A DNA stretch of 7,916 bases from Gammaproteobacteria bacterium (GCA_019634245.1 JAHQVR010000131.1:1-7916); one strand, 5' to 3'; counted from the first letter of the stretch, positions 1 through 6,944 are shown. Program-made: numbers and translations. Notes: generated from the sequence alone by a model not told the origin.

Positions 1-2
1 AT

Positions 3-152
3 TCGCTACCGGGCCCGTTAATACATTTACAGGCTTCAGTGGATGAGGATGGTTATCTTGCAATTGGTTACCCAGCTGTTTGCACGGTGGTCAGGCAGAA
101 TCATGCTGCGCAGCCGGTGCGTTTCGGTGTTTTGCGTAAGTACCGAGCTTAA
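3..152 (+). CDS. C-terminal end of an unrecognised protein (partial, enters from the left edge)
   Basis: An open frame runs from the window edge to a TAA at 150-152 and gives 49 residues ending in RFGVLRKYRA. The other two + frames hit stops within the first 45 bases. The composition is protein-like (DEDGYLAIGYPAVC, then a basic tail), but I do not recognise the family and assign no function. No clear terminator follows in the roughly 135 bases before the next start, so read-through into the glutathione S-transferase gene is possible. Confidence 0.5.
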   Translation, partial: SLPGPLIHLQASVDEDGYLAIGYPAVCTVVRQNHAAQPVRFGVLRKYRA

Positions 153-288
153 TTGATAATCCCGCCGCTACTTTTTAAAAATATCCATCGACTATACCCC
201 TAAGTCAGACAATTACTTCCGTATGACTGGACGGCCAGGTAAATGGTTACGGTTTAACGTAATATTGAGCAGTTCACTGGAGACAACG

Positions 289-906
289 ATGGAAATTACA
301 CTTTATCACTCGCCTGGTGCCTGCTCGATGGCTACTTACATTTCACTGTTGGAGGCGGGAGCGGATTTCAATGTCAAAATCACGAGCTTGAAGAACAAGG
401 ACCATTTGCAGCCAGAGTACGCTGCATTGAATCCGAAAAAGAAAGTGCCTTATATAGCAATAGATGGTAAAGGCCTGACCGAAAACGTCGCCATTCAATC
501 CTGGATTGCGGAGACTTATCCCGACGCCAAGCTGTTTCCTGCCGACAGCTGGGATCAGAAACGTGCACTGTCTTACATGGGCTGGTTTGGCTCCGGCATT
601 CATCCACACATCACGCGCCACTTCAAACCAGGATTTTTCTGTGGCAACACAGATGCGCATGATGATATGAAAATCAAGGCCAAAGCTAAATATATGGAGC
701 AAATGGAACTGATCGAGTCAGAGTTGGAGGGCAAAACATGGTTCTTCGATCACTACACTGTTTGCGATTCTTACTACTTTTGGATTTATGTTCGAGCTGA
801 GCAGGAGGGCTTTGATCTGAGTGGCCTTGTGCATGGGACCGCCCATAACAAGCGAATGCTTGAGCGGGAAAGTGTACAAAAGGTACTTGCGCATACTGCT
901 GATTGA
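289..906 (+). CDS. Glutathione S-transferase, beta-class-like
   Basis: Predicted cytosolic glutathione S-transferase of 205 residues, the usual length for bacterial enzymes. The N-terminal thioredoxin-like domain (about 1-78) begins MEITLYHSPGACS. Cys12 sits where beta-class enzymes carry their catalytic cysteine. Val53-Pro54 is the cis-proline loop that holds the glutathione backbone, and T64-E65-N66 corresponds to the family's glutamyl-binding TES/T motif, with Asn replacing the usual Ser. The C-terminal all-helical domain (about 87-205) has HPH at 105-107, near the position of the active-site His of beta-class enzymes, and an N-capping box T157-x-x-D160. An upstream in-frame ATG at 223 would add 22 residues, but it lacks a ribosome site and precedes the domain start. 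The ATG at 289 has GGAG at 279-282. The gene lies 163 bases before the metallo-beta-lactamase-fold gene on the same strand. The substrate cannot be told from the sequence. Confidence 0.9.
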   Translation: MEITLYHSPGACSMATYISLLEAGADFNVKITSLKNKDHLQPEYAALNPKKKVPYIAIDGKGLTENVAIQSWIAETYPDAKLFPADSWDQKRALSYMGWFGSGIHPHITRHFKPGFFCGNTDAHDDMKIKAKAKYMEQMELIESELEGKTWFFDHYTVCDSYYFWIYVRAEQEGFDLSGLVHGTAHNKRMLERESVQKVLAHTAD

Positions 907-1060
907 ATTTGTTCGGGCAGTGCGAGCCTTTGCTTCAAGTTATTTCAATCTATGGCTGTCGTGCGGAATGCCTATATTTTGCACTTTTCGACAAAACCAC
1001 TGTCATATAGTCCAACGTACAAAGCGTGACTATTCGTTTGAATAATTTCACTAATTCATT

Positions 1061-1072
1061 GGAGTGACCATG
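1061..1072 (+). promoter_or_regulatory. Ribosome binding site fixing the ATG start of the MBL-fold gene
   Basis: GGAG at 1061-1064 lies five bases before the ATG at 1070. The in-frame GTG at 1064 overlaps this site and so cannot use it, which favours ATG 1070 as the start. Confidence 0.7.
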
Positions 1073-2032
1073 ACCAAAAAACCGGAATTCATCAAGCAAC
1101 TACCAGAATCCTCTCAACGGCGCTTAATGCTAAAAGCAGGCACGTTACTGCCTGCCACTGCGCTAATCGGAGCTTCCGGCGCCAGTCATGCTGCCGCTGC
1201 TGCTGCTCCGCCCAATTCGATGGTAAATACTGCCAAGTTGGGTGATTTCGAAATCACGACGTTGCTGGCTGGTTCGCGTGTCGCCGAAGAGCCACAAACC
1301 ATTTTTGGCATGAATGTATCGGCTGAGGAATTTGCGACGGTAAGTGAGGCTAATCTTATTCCGACCGACAAAACGCGTTTCTATTTTAATCCATCTGTGG
1401 TTAGAGCCGGTTCGGATGTTGTTTTATTTGACACCGGACTGAACCAAACAGGTATTTTGGGTGCATTGGAGCAAGCAGGTCTCACCGCAGACGATATTAC
1501 GGTTGTGGTAATCACGCACATGCACGGCGATCATATCGGTGGATTGGTTGGCGAAGATGGGTCCGCTACTTTTCCCAATGCCAGACTCATTACCGGCCAG
1601 GCAGAGTTCGACGCCTGGTCGAAAACCGATAATGAACGATTTGCCAAGATAATCAAACCAATGGCAGACAAGTTTGACTTTATTGGCGATGGGGCGTCGG
1701 TTGTGTCAGGCATCACCAGTTTGGCCGCATACGGACACACGCCAGGGCACATGATTTACATGCTCGAGTCTCAGGGAAAGCAACTGGTCATCGCAGCAGA
1801 CACTGCAAATCATTATGTTTGGTCGCTGGCGTATCCTGACTGGGAAGTGAAATTTGATATGGATAAAACCGCCGCAGCGGCAACACGACGAAACGTATTC
1901 GGCATGCTGGCGGCAGATAAAATACCGTTTCTGGGTTATCACATGCCATTCCCCGGTGTCGGTTTTGTTGCACCAAGAGAAAATGGTTTCCAATACGTGC
2001 CGGTTAGCTATCAACTCGCACTGGAGCAGTAA
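1070..2032 (+). CDS. Exported metallo-beta-lactamase-fold hydrolase with Tat-like signal
   Basis: Protein of 320 residues in the metallo-beta-lactamase superfamily, in the general group that includes lactonase-like hydrolases. Residues 14-22 (SSQRRLMLK) followed by a hydrophobic stretch (23-38) resemble a twin-arginine signal. The match is imperfect: Gln precedes RR and Met replaces the usual Phe. The signal ends in a run of six alanines (41-46), where cleavage is plausible, so a periplasmic enzyme is inferred. The metal-site motifs are complete: THMHGDHIGG at 149-158 (H150, H152, D154, H155), HTPGH at 223-227 with H227 as the expected ligand, D244 in AADTANH, and H291 in GYHMPF. A dinuclear metal site is therefore likely. 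The substrate is unknown: a lactone, ester or thioester is possible. A terminator follows 89 bases after the stop. A short degraded copy of its 3' part appears at 6559-6607. Confidence 0.88.
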   Translation: MTKKPEFIKQLPESSQRRLMLKAGTLLPATALIGASGASHAAAAAAPPNSMVNTAKLGDFEITTLLAGSRVAEEPQTIFGMNVSAEEFATVSEANLIPTDKTRFYFNPSVVRAGSDVVLFDTGLNQTGILGALEQAGLTADDITVVVITHMHGDHIGGLVGEDGSATFPNARLITGQAEFDAWSKTDNERFAKIIKPMADKFDFIGDGASVVSGITSLAAYGHTPGHMIYMLESQGKQLVIAADTANHYVWSLAYPDWEVKFDMDKTAAAATRRNVFGMLAADKIPFLGYHMPFPGVGFVAPRENGFQYVPVSYQLALEQ

Positions 2033-2072
2033 AGGCAATCAAATTGTAAACGGATAGATTTTAAAAAGAGCG

Positions 2073-2100
2073 TGTGAGAAGCAAAAGTTTTGTGAGAAGC
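2073..2100 (+). repeat. Short direct repeat ahead of the terminator
   Basis: TGTGAGAAGC occurs at 2073-2082 and again at 2091-2100, a period of 18 bases, in the 3' untranslated stretch between the MBL-fold gene and its terminator. It may be a small tandem duplication. No role is evident. Confidence 0.45.
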
Positions 2101-2121
2101 TGAAAATTTTGCAGTTGAAGC

Positions 2122-2153
2122 AAAGGCCGTCTGACTATTCGACGGCCTTTTTT
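2122..2153 (+). terminator. Intrinsic terminator after the MBL-fold gene
   Basis: A perfect 10-base-pair stem (AAAGGCCGTC at 2122-2131 with GACGGCCTTT at 2141-2150) has a nine-base loop and ends in six T residues (2148-2153). It is correctly oriented to end + strand transcription from the GST/MBL-fold region. On the - strand the hairpin is followed only by TTTGC, so it would be a poor terminator for the EAL gene arriving from the other side. Confidence 0.9.
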
Positions 2154-2341
2154 AATCCAGGTCCGACCACGCTCGGATAATCTGTCTATGTCGATGACGA
2201 CCGTAACTGACAAAACGACCACCGTGAACGGTCTGGACAGGTACGTCATACAGTTGCTGTAGTCAGAGTAATAGTCCCGCACGTAGGCAAGGTAGATACA
2301 GCGCCATCATTACACTCGTAGCTGTGGGCGAAATAATCCTG

Positions 2342-4129
2342 CTAGGCGGCTTGTTGAGAGAGTTGTGAAAATAGGTATTCGCAGGTATCTGCTGAGGCTG
2401 GCTCGCCTATATAAAAACCTTGCGCGTAAGTGCAGCCGAAATTTGCCAGAAATTCCATTTGCTGCTGATTCTCAATACCTTCAGCAACAATATCGAGATT
2501 CAGATCGAGTGCGATATTCACTACCGATTTAAGTAGCGTTCGCGATTTGTCATTAATATGCGCATCAACAACAAAACTTCGATCAATTTTAATTCCGGCC
2601 ACGGGAAAATCCCTTATATGAGACAGTGACGAATAGCCAGTACCAAAATCATCCAACTGCACACGCACGCCTTTCTCTTTCAACAGTTCAATGACTTCGC
2701 GTGTCAATCTAGTATTCTCTAGAATGGTTGTTTCTGTGAGTTCAAGAATGAGGAAACGTGGCTCGATGTTGCGAATTTCAAGTGCAGACATGACGTGATC
2801 GACCAACGATAGATCAATGGATGCGGCTGATACGTTGACGTGTACATCGTAATATTTTCCTTGTGCGTGCCATCGAGCCAACTGGTCAAGTGATTTACCC
2901 AAAATAAGCATGTCTAGTTGATCAAGCATGCCGAGTTCTTCGGCAAGGGTAATAAAAATATCAGGTCGGACCGCACCTAATTGATCATCATTCCAACGCG
3001 CTAGCGCCTCAAAACTGGCTAGGTGAAAATTCGACAGATCCAGAACAGGCTGAAAATGCGGAATTATTAACTCGGATCGAATCGCTGCTTCCAGTCTCTC
3101 TAACAAGTGTTTTTTTTCAAGAATGCGGGTAGACAGTTCCTCGGTATACCAAAAAACTGCTCCTCGTTCATTCTGCCGACCTTCATACATGGCTTTATCG
3201 GCATGATCTATCGCATTTTCCAGTGTATCGGAGCTCTGCACATTGGTCGCCCCCATGCTGGACACTATGGAGAGTTGTAGGTGACCACGTCTAAAAGGCC
3301 CATTAACGGCATTAAAAACTTGTAGCACACGCTCTTGTGGATTTTGATAGGAATCCAGAATAATCAGGGCAACAAACTCATCGCCACCTAATCGCGCTAC
3401 CAATCCTCGATTTCCTACAACACGTTTCAGACGATCGGCAGTTTCGCAGATCACTGCATCACCTGCATCATGCCCATGCTGATCATTAATAGACTTGAAT
3501 TGATCGAGATCAAGTAGCGTTAATATAATTCTTGCCGAATCATCGTTTCCGTGTTCTTGTAAGATCTGCTTACCGGATTGCCAAAAGCCGCGACGGTTGG
3601 CCAGGTTGGTAAGCTCGTCGGTGTAGGCATAGTGACTTAGCTTATCCCGAGATTTGGACATCTCAAACAGTTGTCGAGAATTTTTCAACCTGTCCTTGTT
3701 TTCTAGTTCTCTAAATTTGTGCAATATAATCAAATCAGGGGTTAGATCGAATGGTGGGAACACCTGTAAGCTTAATTTCTTACGTTCTAAAGCATCACCA
3801 CTCTTGACCAATACCGAGCCTATAAACAGCACTGTTGTTGCAGAAGATATCAATACTTGCCCACGCAGGGTGACATCAGAGTCGCGGATTTTAAGTAACA
3901 CTGATGAGCGCAGATGAGATTTGACGCTGTTGATTGAAAGATCTTCCAATCTTGGACGTGTGATCTGAAACAGTTGATCGAAATCGCGCGTTAAAAAGTT
4001 TTCACCAAGCAATTCAAGCAAACCGTTACCAACGGACAACACTTCTGTTCCGTCTTGATTTGTCAAGATATGAAACGGAAAAAGTGCATCAACGACTTCT
4101 GACGATAGTGTTAGGCCGTCATGAGGCAT
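2342..4129 (-). CDS. HNOBA-coiled-coil-GGDEF-EAL cyclic-di-GMP enzyme, partner of H-NOX
   Basis: Predicted bifunctional diguanylate cyclase/phosphodiesterase of 595 residues. Residues about 15-142 match the HNOBA region of soluble guanylate cyclase: an FPFHI start (17-21), F..TRP, LRGQ, LFIGS, then FPPFDLTPDLIIL leading into a charged helical linker (about 134-164). The GGDEF domain (about 168-328) has DLDQFKSIND and an intact GGDEF at 248-252. The residues where an RxxD inhibitory site would lie read GNRG, so product inhibition at that site is unlikely. The EAL domain (about 340-590) keeps E374-A-L, N432 of NVS, ELTE, DDFGTGYSSL (D493, D494), K514, E550 and Q570, so phosphodiesterase activity is predicted. 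No membrane segment is seen, so it is probably cytosolic. The frame opens up to 4207, but those residues are antisense to nothing conserved and overlap H-NOX. ATG 4127-4129, with AAGGA 11 bases ahead and an 11-base overlap with the H-NOX stop, is preferred. ATG 4139-4141 is the alternative. Confidence 0.92.
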   Translation of the reverse strand: MPHDGLTLSSEVVDALFPFHILTNQDGTEVLSVGNGLLELLGENFLTRDFDQLFQITRPRLEDLSINSVKSHLRSSVLLKIRDSDVTLRGQVLISSATTVLFIGSVLVKSGDALERKKLSLQVFPPFDLTPDLIILHKFRELENKDRLKNSRQLFEMSKSRDKLSHYAYTDELTNLANRRGFWQSGKQILQEHGNDDSARIILTLLDLDQFKSINDQHGHDAGDAVICETADRLKRVVGNRGLVARLGGDEFVALIILDSYQNPQERVLQVFNAVNGPFRRGHLQLSIVSSMGATNVQSSDTLENAIDHADKAMYEGRQNERGAVFWYTEELSTRILEKKHLLERLEAAIRSELIIPHFQPVLDLSNFHLASFEALARWNDDQLGAVRPDIFITLAEELGMLDQLDMLILGKSLDQLARWHAQGKYYDVHVNVSAASIDLSLVDHVMSALEIRNIEPRFLILELTETTILENTRLTREVIELLKEKGVRVQLDDFGTGYSSLSHIRDFPVAGIKIDRSFVVDAHINDKSRTLLKSVVNIALDLNLDIVAEGIENQQQMEFLANFGCTYAQGFYIGEPASADTCEYLFSQLSQQAA

Positions 4130-4694
4130 TTGGCCAGGCATCCTTCGACGAATTTTGAACCTGGCGTAAACGGAAAATGTCGCAACCCTCGGTACTTTTA
4201 TTCTCAACGTGCTCGACTAACCAGCTTTCGTTAAATTTTTCTGCAAGCCCATCCAGGAGCCCTAAAACCATGGGTGCTAGTCCTTGTCGAGCCGATCGAT
4301 ACGTTAACTCAAGGTGATCTGCATGTTCGACAACTGAAAACTCCGGCATTTGAGCTTCGGGCAAAACTATTTCGACTCTGGCGTGCATGCTGTCAAGCCC
4401 GTTTATAAAATCCACCATATTGTCGCCACCTAGATCGAAAACCGATGCCCATCCCTCTTTGCCGGTGTACAATATCCAGTGTCGACCAAACGCATGCAAT
4501 ATTTCTTCTGGCGATTGGTTTAGTATTTGGCTGGACGCTTCCACGAGTTTGTAAGTCACTTCATCGTTGTATTGCGAGCTGTCTATAAATACACCCAGTT
4601 CAAGACCAGCTTTTTGTTTAACTTGCTCCCAAATCTCTTCGCTTGCACAGCTAACAACTAAATCTTCAATTGCCCTGTTAATCATTCCGTACAT
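4119..4694 (-). CDS. H-NOX heme-nitric oxide sensor (stand-alone)
   Basis: Stand-alone H-NOX (HNOB) protein of 191 residues, the normal domain size. It starts with the family signature MYGMINRAIEDLV. The proximal heme ligand is H104 in GLDSMHARV. P117 lies in the MPEF segment, and the heme-propionate motif Y132-x-S134-x-R136 is intact. The position five residues after the motif Arg, where O2-binding homologues carry a distal Tyr, is P141, so preference for NO (and CO) over O2 is predicted. The only cysteines are C16 and C171, so the full Cys-rich zinc site of some homologues is absent. The start was set at the MYG Met. Upstream in-frame starts are ATG 4710-4712 (adds MTEKCN) and GTG 4761-4763, neither with a good ribosome site, and the chosen start has only a weak CGGA 11 bases ahead. 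It is the first gene of the operon, overlaps the cyclic-di-GMP enzyme by 11 bases and should be translated together with it. Confidence 0.93.
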   Translation of the reverse strand: MYGMINRAIEDLVVSCASEEIWEQVKQKAGLELGVFIDSSQYNDEVTYKLVEASSQILNQSPEEILHAFGRHWILYTGKEGWASVFDLGGDNMVDFINGLDSMHARVEIVLPEAQMPEFSVVEHADHLELTYRSARQGLAPMVLGLLDGLAEKFNESWLVEHVENKSTEGCDIFRLRQVQNSSKDAWPNAS

Positions 4695-4932
4695 ATTGCA
4701 TTTTTCCGTCATTTCACTGCTTAATAGAGCGGCATTACCGGTAACTGCTTGAATGCGTGCCACACCATTAGCGACAATGACCTAGCAGATTGAGAACCGA
4801 ATAAACAAAGTAATCTTCCATAGCTTGTGAGAAAAGATTCTTTAATGACTCTGGCAGGTGTTGATACTTGGTTCACAAATTTTATTTCGCCATAATTTGG
4901 AGACTCACTGGCAGAGCTGGCTTTCACGCACA

Positions 4933-4979
4933 GTGACACCTGGACGACAGGGTGATAATGTCTAATAGTTCACTATACT
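4933..4979 (+). promoter_or_regulatory. Tentative promoter and small palindrome ahead of the oxidoreductase
   Basis: The divergent region 4695-5015 holds GTGACA (4933-4938) and GATAAT (4954-4959), each five of six to sigma-70 consensus but only 15 bases apart. It also has a TATACT (4974-4979) without a good -35 element. A small inverted repeat ATAGT-TC-ACTAT (4965-4976) overlaps this second -10-like box, which is where a repressor site could lie. I found no convincing promoter for the H-NOX operon on the opposite strand and no FNR-type box. Confidence 0.25.
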
Positions 4980-5015
4980 GTGGTCACTTTTATCGTTTGC
5001 CGGGAATATTAAAGA

Positions 5016-6101
5016 ATGAGACAGGTTGAAGTTGCCGTAATTGGCACTGGGTGGTGTGGTGGGATTCGTGCCGAAACGCTTGCGCGTTCCGCCCTGGTTG
5101 ACAAGCTGCATATTTGCGAAATTCGCCCGGAGCGTTTGGCTGAGGTAAAAGCACTCACTAATCCTGCTTCAGCTTCGCTCGATCACATGGATATTGTCAA
5201 CAACCCGGCAATTGAAGTTGTCTATATTTCCACAACCCCAGAGCAGACTCACTATCCAATTGCGAAGGCTTGCATGCAAGCGGGAAAACACGTGTTGCTT
5301 GAAAAACCCATTGCACTAGAGCTGGATGAAGCCAGTGAATTGATTGATCTTTCACATGAAAAAAATGTCAAATTTACGATTGGCTATTCACAACGCTTTA
5401 ACCCAAAAATTGCGTATGCGAAAAAATCCATTACTGAAGGCAAATTAGGCAAAATTGTTAATGTAATGGTCAGCAGGCATTTATCGCGCAATCTGGGTAA
5501 AAAGATTGCTAATCGGGTAAGGCTCTCACCTGCTGCAATGGAGAGTACTCACGATCTTGATTTTGTTTACTGGTTGCTCTCTCCTGCCAAACCCGAGCGT
5601 GTCTATTCGCAGGGCGCTTATGGGTATATGAAAGAACTTAATGGATCGTTTGACTGTATGTGGAATACCGTCACCATGGATGATGGCACTCTGGTAGTGG
5701 TGGGTGGAGGCTGGAATTTGCCACCCAGCTATCCGAATTATTGTGGAACCTGGATTGAAATCACCGGTACTGAAGGGGCATTAATACTTGACGACACCAG
5801 CAGAGACAATTGGCTTAACACGGTAAAAGACGGTACCCAGTACCCCATGTCAACCATGCCAGGAGAGCAGGTAGATCATGCGTTTGCCGGACAGATGGGG
5901 CCTGAAACCATTCACTTTCTCGAGGCGGTATTGATGGATACCGATGTCATGGTATCACCTGAGCACGCTCATATGGTTATGGAAAGCTACTCAGCCGCCG
6001 ATGTGTCTGCCGAGATCAATGAACCGGTTACGCTACCGCTATCGAACCGATCACTGTCCATTCTGCACGAATTGAAACATGGCAACAAAGGCGATGAATA
6101 G
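5016..6101 (+). CDS. Gfo/Idh/MocA-family NAD(P)-dependent oxidoreductase
   Basis: Protein of 361 residues, typical for this family of sugar or inositol dehydrogenases and related oxidoreductases. The N-terminal Rossmann domain (about 1-125) opens with VAVIGTGWCGG (5-16), carrying the GxGxxG nucleotide-binding turn at G10, G12 and G15. E96-K97-P98 is the family's EKP motif; its Lys takes part in catalysis and cofactor contact. The C-terminal alpha/beta domain follows from about 130. ESTHDLDFVYWLL (176-188) matches the place where family members carry the catalytic Asp/His pair, with H179, D180 and D182 as candidates. No signal peptide is seen, so it is cytosolic. The ATG at 5016 has only a weak ribosome site (GGGA, 5002-5005). 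The substrate is not predictable. It is divergent from the H-NOX operon, and no partner gene for sugar metabolism lies in the window. Confidence 0.9.
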   Translation: MRQVEVAVIGTGWCGGIRAETLARSALVDKLHICEIRPERLAEVKALTNPASASLDHMDIVNNPAIEVVYISTTPEQTHYPIAKACMQAGKHVLLEKPIALELDEASELIDLSHEKNVKFTIGYSQRFNPKIAYAKKSITEGKLGKIVNVMVSRHLSRNLGKKIANRVRLSPAAMESTHDLDFVYWLLSPAKPERVYSQGAYGYMKELNGSFDCMWNTVTMDDGTLVVVGGGWNLPPSYPNYCGTWIEITGTEGALILDDTSRDNWLNTVKDGTQYPMSTMPGEQVDHAFAGQMGPETIHFLEAVLMDTDVMVSPEHAHMVMESYSAADVSAEINEPVTLPLSNRSLSILHELKHGNKGDE

Positions 6102-6173
6102 TTGATATTCAGGCAATGGGTTGCACTTTACCAGTTCTGATTTTCGAAGCCTTCATAGGTGAGAGCGAGCTAA

Positions 6174-6248
6174 CTAACGCTGTATTTTTCGGTTGTTTGG
6201 CATCACGTGATTCGCGAAATGGAAGGCGCTGGTTTAGTTCGGTTATAA
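6174..6248 (+). pseudogene. Possible remnant of a winged-helix regulator
   Basis: A 24-codon open stretch ends in HVIREMEGAGLVRL before TAA. This resembles the recognition helix and wing of MarR/Crp-type winged-helix proteins, where a conserved helix is followed by E-x-x-GL(I/V)R. There is no start codon or upstream domain, so at best it is a fragment. Chance resemblance is quite possible. Confidence 0.2.
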
Positions 6249-6514
6249 GATGACCTTAAAGTTCGGATCTACAACTGCTTGAACGATTGCTCAACATGAA
6301 CAGAAAATCGTTGTTGCATAAAAGAGCGTACTTCGTCTGCAATACTGATCAAGTCAATTGATCGCGTTGGCGTCGTCAAATAACTTTCTTCATGCTATTC
6401 GTTTGAGCAGGGAGATGTTTATCTACACTATGTCTGTGTTTTTTGCGCTGATGTCGGTCGTACAGATACCCGCGCTGTCGGCGTTTGGTATGACCAGTGT
6501 TTCGTTTGTCATGA

Positions 6515-6664
6515 TTAGCGTGTCGTCTCTTTAAAACCGACGAATAAACCAAAGGTAATAACGGTTATCTGGGTTATCCATGCCATTCCCGGTGTCGTGT
6601 TTATTGCGCTATCGGCACTATCCTGCTTATAAGCACCATCTTGTGCGCGGAACTGTATTTGCAT
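6515..6664 (-). CDS. Doubtful small membrane peptide, possibly coupled to an upstream frame
   Basis: A 49-residue frame starts at ATG 6662-6664 and carries one hydrophobic segment near its C-terminus (WITQITVITFGLFVGF), followed by a short charged tail. Its ATG overlaps the TGA of another - strand frame (6664-6828, 54 codons, no clear start) as TGATG, the arrangement of translationally coupled genes. An AGG lies eight bases ahead. Against it, the + strand of 6559-6607 is a near copy of part of the MBL-fold gene, which makes this antisense frame likely to be accidental. No family is recognised. Confidence 0.2.
   Translation of the reverse strand: MQIQFRAQDGAYKQDSADSAINTTPGMAWITQITVITFGLFVGFKETTR
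6559..6607 (+). pseudogene. Degraded copy of the 3' part of the MBL-fold hydrolase gene
   Basis: Bases 6569-6597 match 1931-1961 of the MBL-fold gene at 29 of 29 aligned bases, with two single-base deletions: CTGGGTTATC, then CATGCCATT, then CCCGGTGTCG. Similarity continues more weakly on both sides. In the intact gene this segment encodes the metal-ligand region GYHMPFPGVG. The deletions shift the frame here, so this is a non-functional fragment. It is in the same orientation as the intact gene, about 4.6 kb away, with six other features between. Confidence 0.55.
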
Positions 6665-6944
6665 CACCTGAGCCTTTTCTGATGCTCCGGTATCGACTTG
6701 CGCATATAAAAATAATGCTTGTTTTGTAAAATTCTCCGTGCCAGATCCGGATGATCGGTTGGGGTTAGTGTTATGCGTAAGCCCATGCTTTCCGCTGCCT
6801 GTTTGGCGTCAATGAGTTTGAGCGTCAATCACGTGAAAATGAGTAACATGTTAACTGTGAATAAACGAGTTGAGCGAATTAAGCAATTTGAAATAGTGAC
6901 GATAGTTTCACGTAACGATAATTGTAGCCCACCTCGGATAAGAT

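Larger units (their letters stand above)
6102..6944. other. 843-base stretch without a convincing gene; probably decayed sequence
   Basis: All six frames are broken. The longest + frame with an ATG start (6773-6976) begins MRKPMLSAACLASMSLSV. It looks slightly like a signal peptide but then loses any protein character and overlaps the adhesin start, so I do not call it. The region holds a short match to the MBL-fold gene (6559-6607) and an HTH-like scrap ending at 6248. It also has a hydrophobic + frame of 39 codons (6415-6534) and small - strand frames at 6515-6828. The palindromes are ATCACGTGAT (6202-6211), GATCAA-N5-TTGATC (6347-6363) and ATAAC-G-GTTAT (6558-6568). I see no clear terminator for the oxidoreductase. 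A GATAAT (6917-6922) near the adhesin start lacks a good -35 partner. Confidence 0.6.

Noticed and set aside
223..288. N-terminal extension of the glutathione S-transferase from ATG 223
   Set aside because: No ribosome site precedes it, the added residues are not family-like, and ATG 289 has a well-placed GGAG at the point where the domain begins.
2061..2282. 73-residue - strand frame downstream of the EAL gene
   Set aside because: It runs through the intrinsic terminator hairpin and becomes low-complexity leucine/arginine-rich; no family resemblance was seen.
2261..2344. In-frame open extension of 27 codons after the TAG stop of the EAL gene
   Set aside because: A stretch this short stays open by chance fairly often. 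The EAL domain is already complete at the stop, and no read-through signal is visible.
4130..4207. Longer N-terminus of the HNOBA-GGDEF-EAL protein starting at 4207
   Set aside because: It would overlap the conserved-length H-NOX gene by 89 bases, and the extra residues are basic and unlike the domain. ATG 4129 gives a normal operon overlap.
4721..4939. 72-residue - strand frame in the H-NOX upstream region
   Set aside because: It overlaps the 5' side of the H-NOX region in another frame, has no ribosome site and shows no domain features.
6275..6360. Resemblance of this stretch to the 3' end of the GST gene (gcttga-cg, gtactt, atactg in the same order)
   Set aside because: The matches are only 6-9 bases each with uneven spacing, so chance cannot be excluded, unlike the 29-base MBL match.
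6347..6363. GATCAA-N5-TTGATC as an FNR/CRP-type site
   Set aside because: The half-sites are in the opposite order to the FNR consensus TTGAT-N4-ATCAA. It is kept only as an unassigned inverted repeat.
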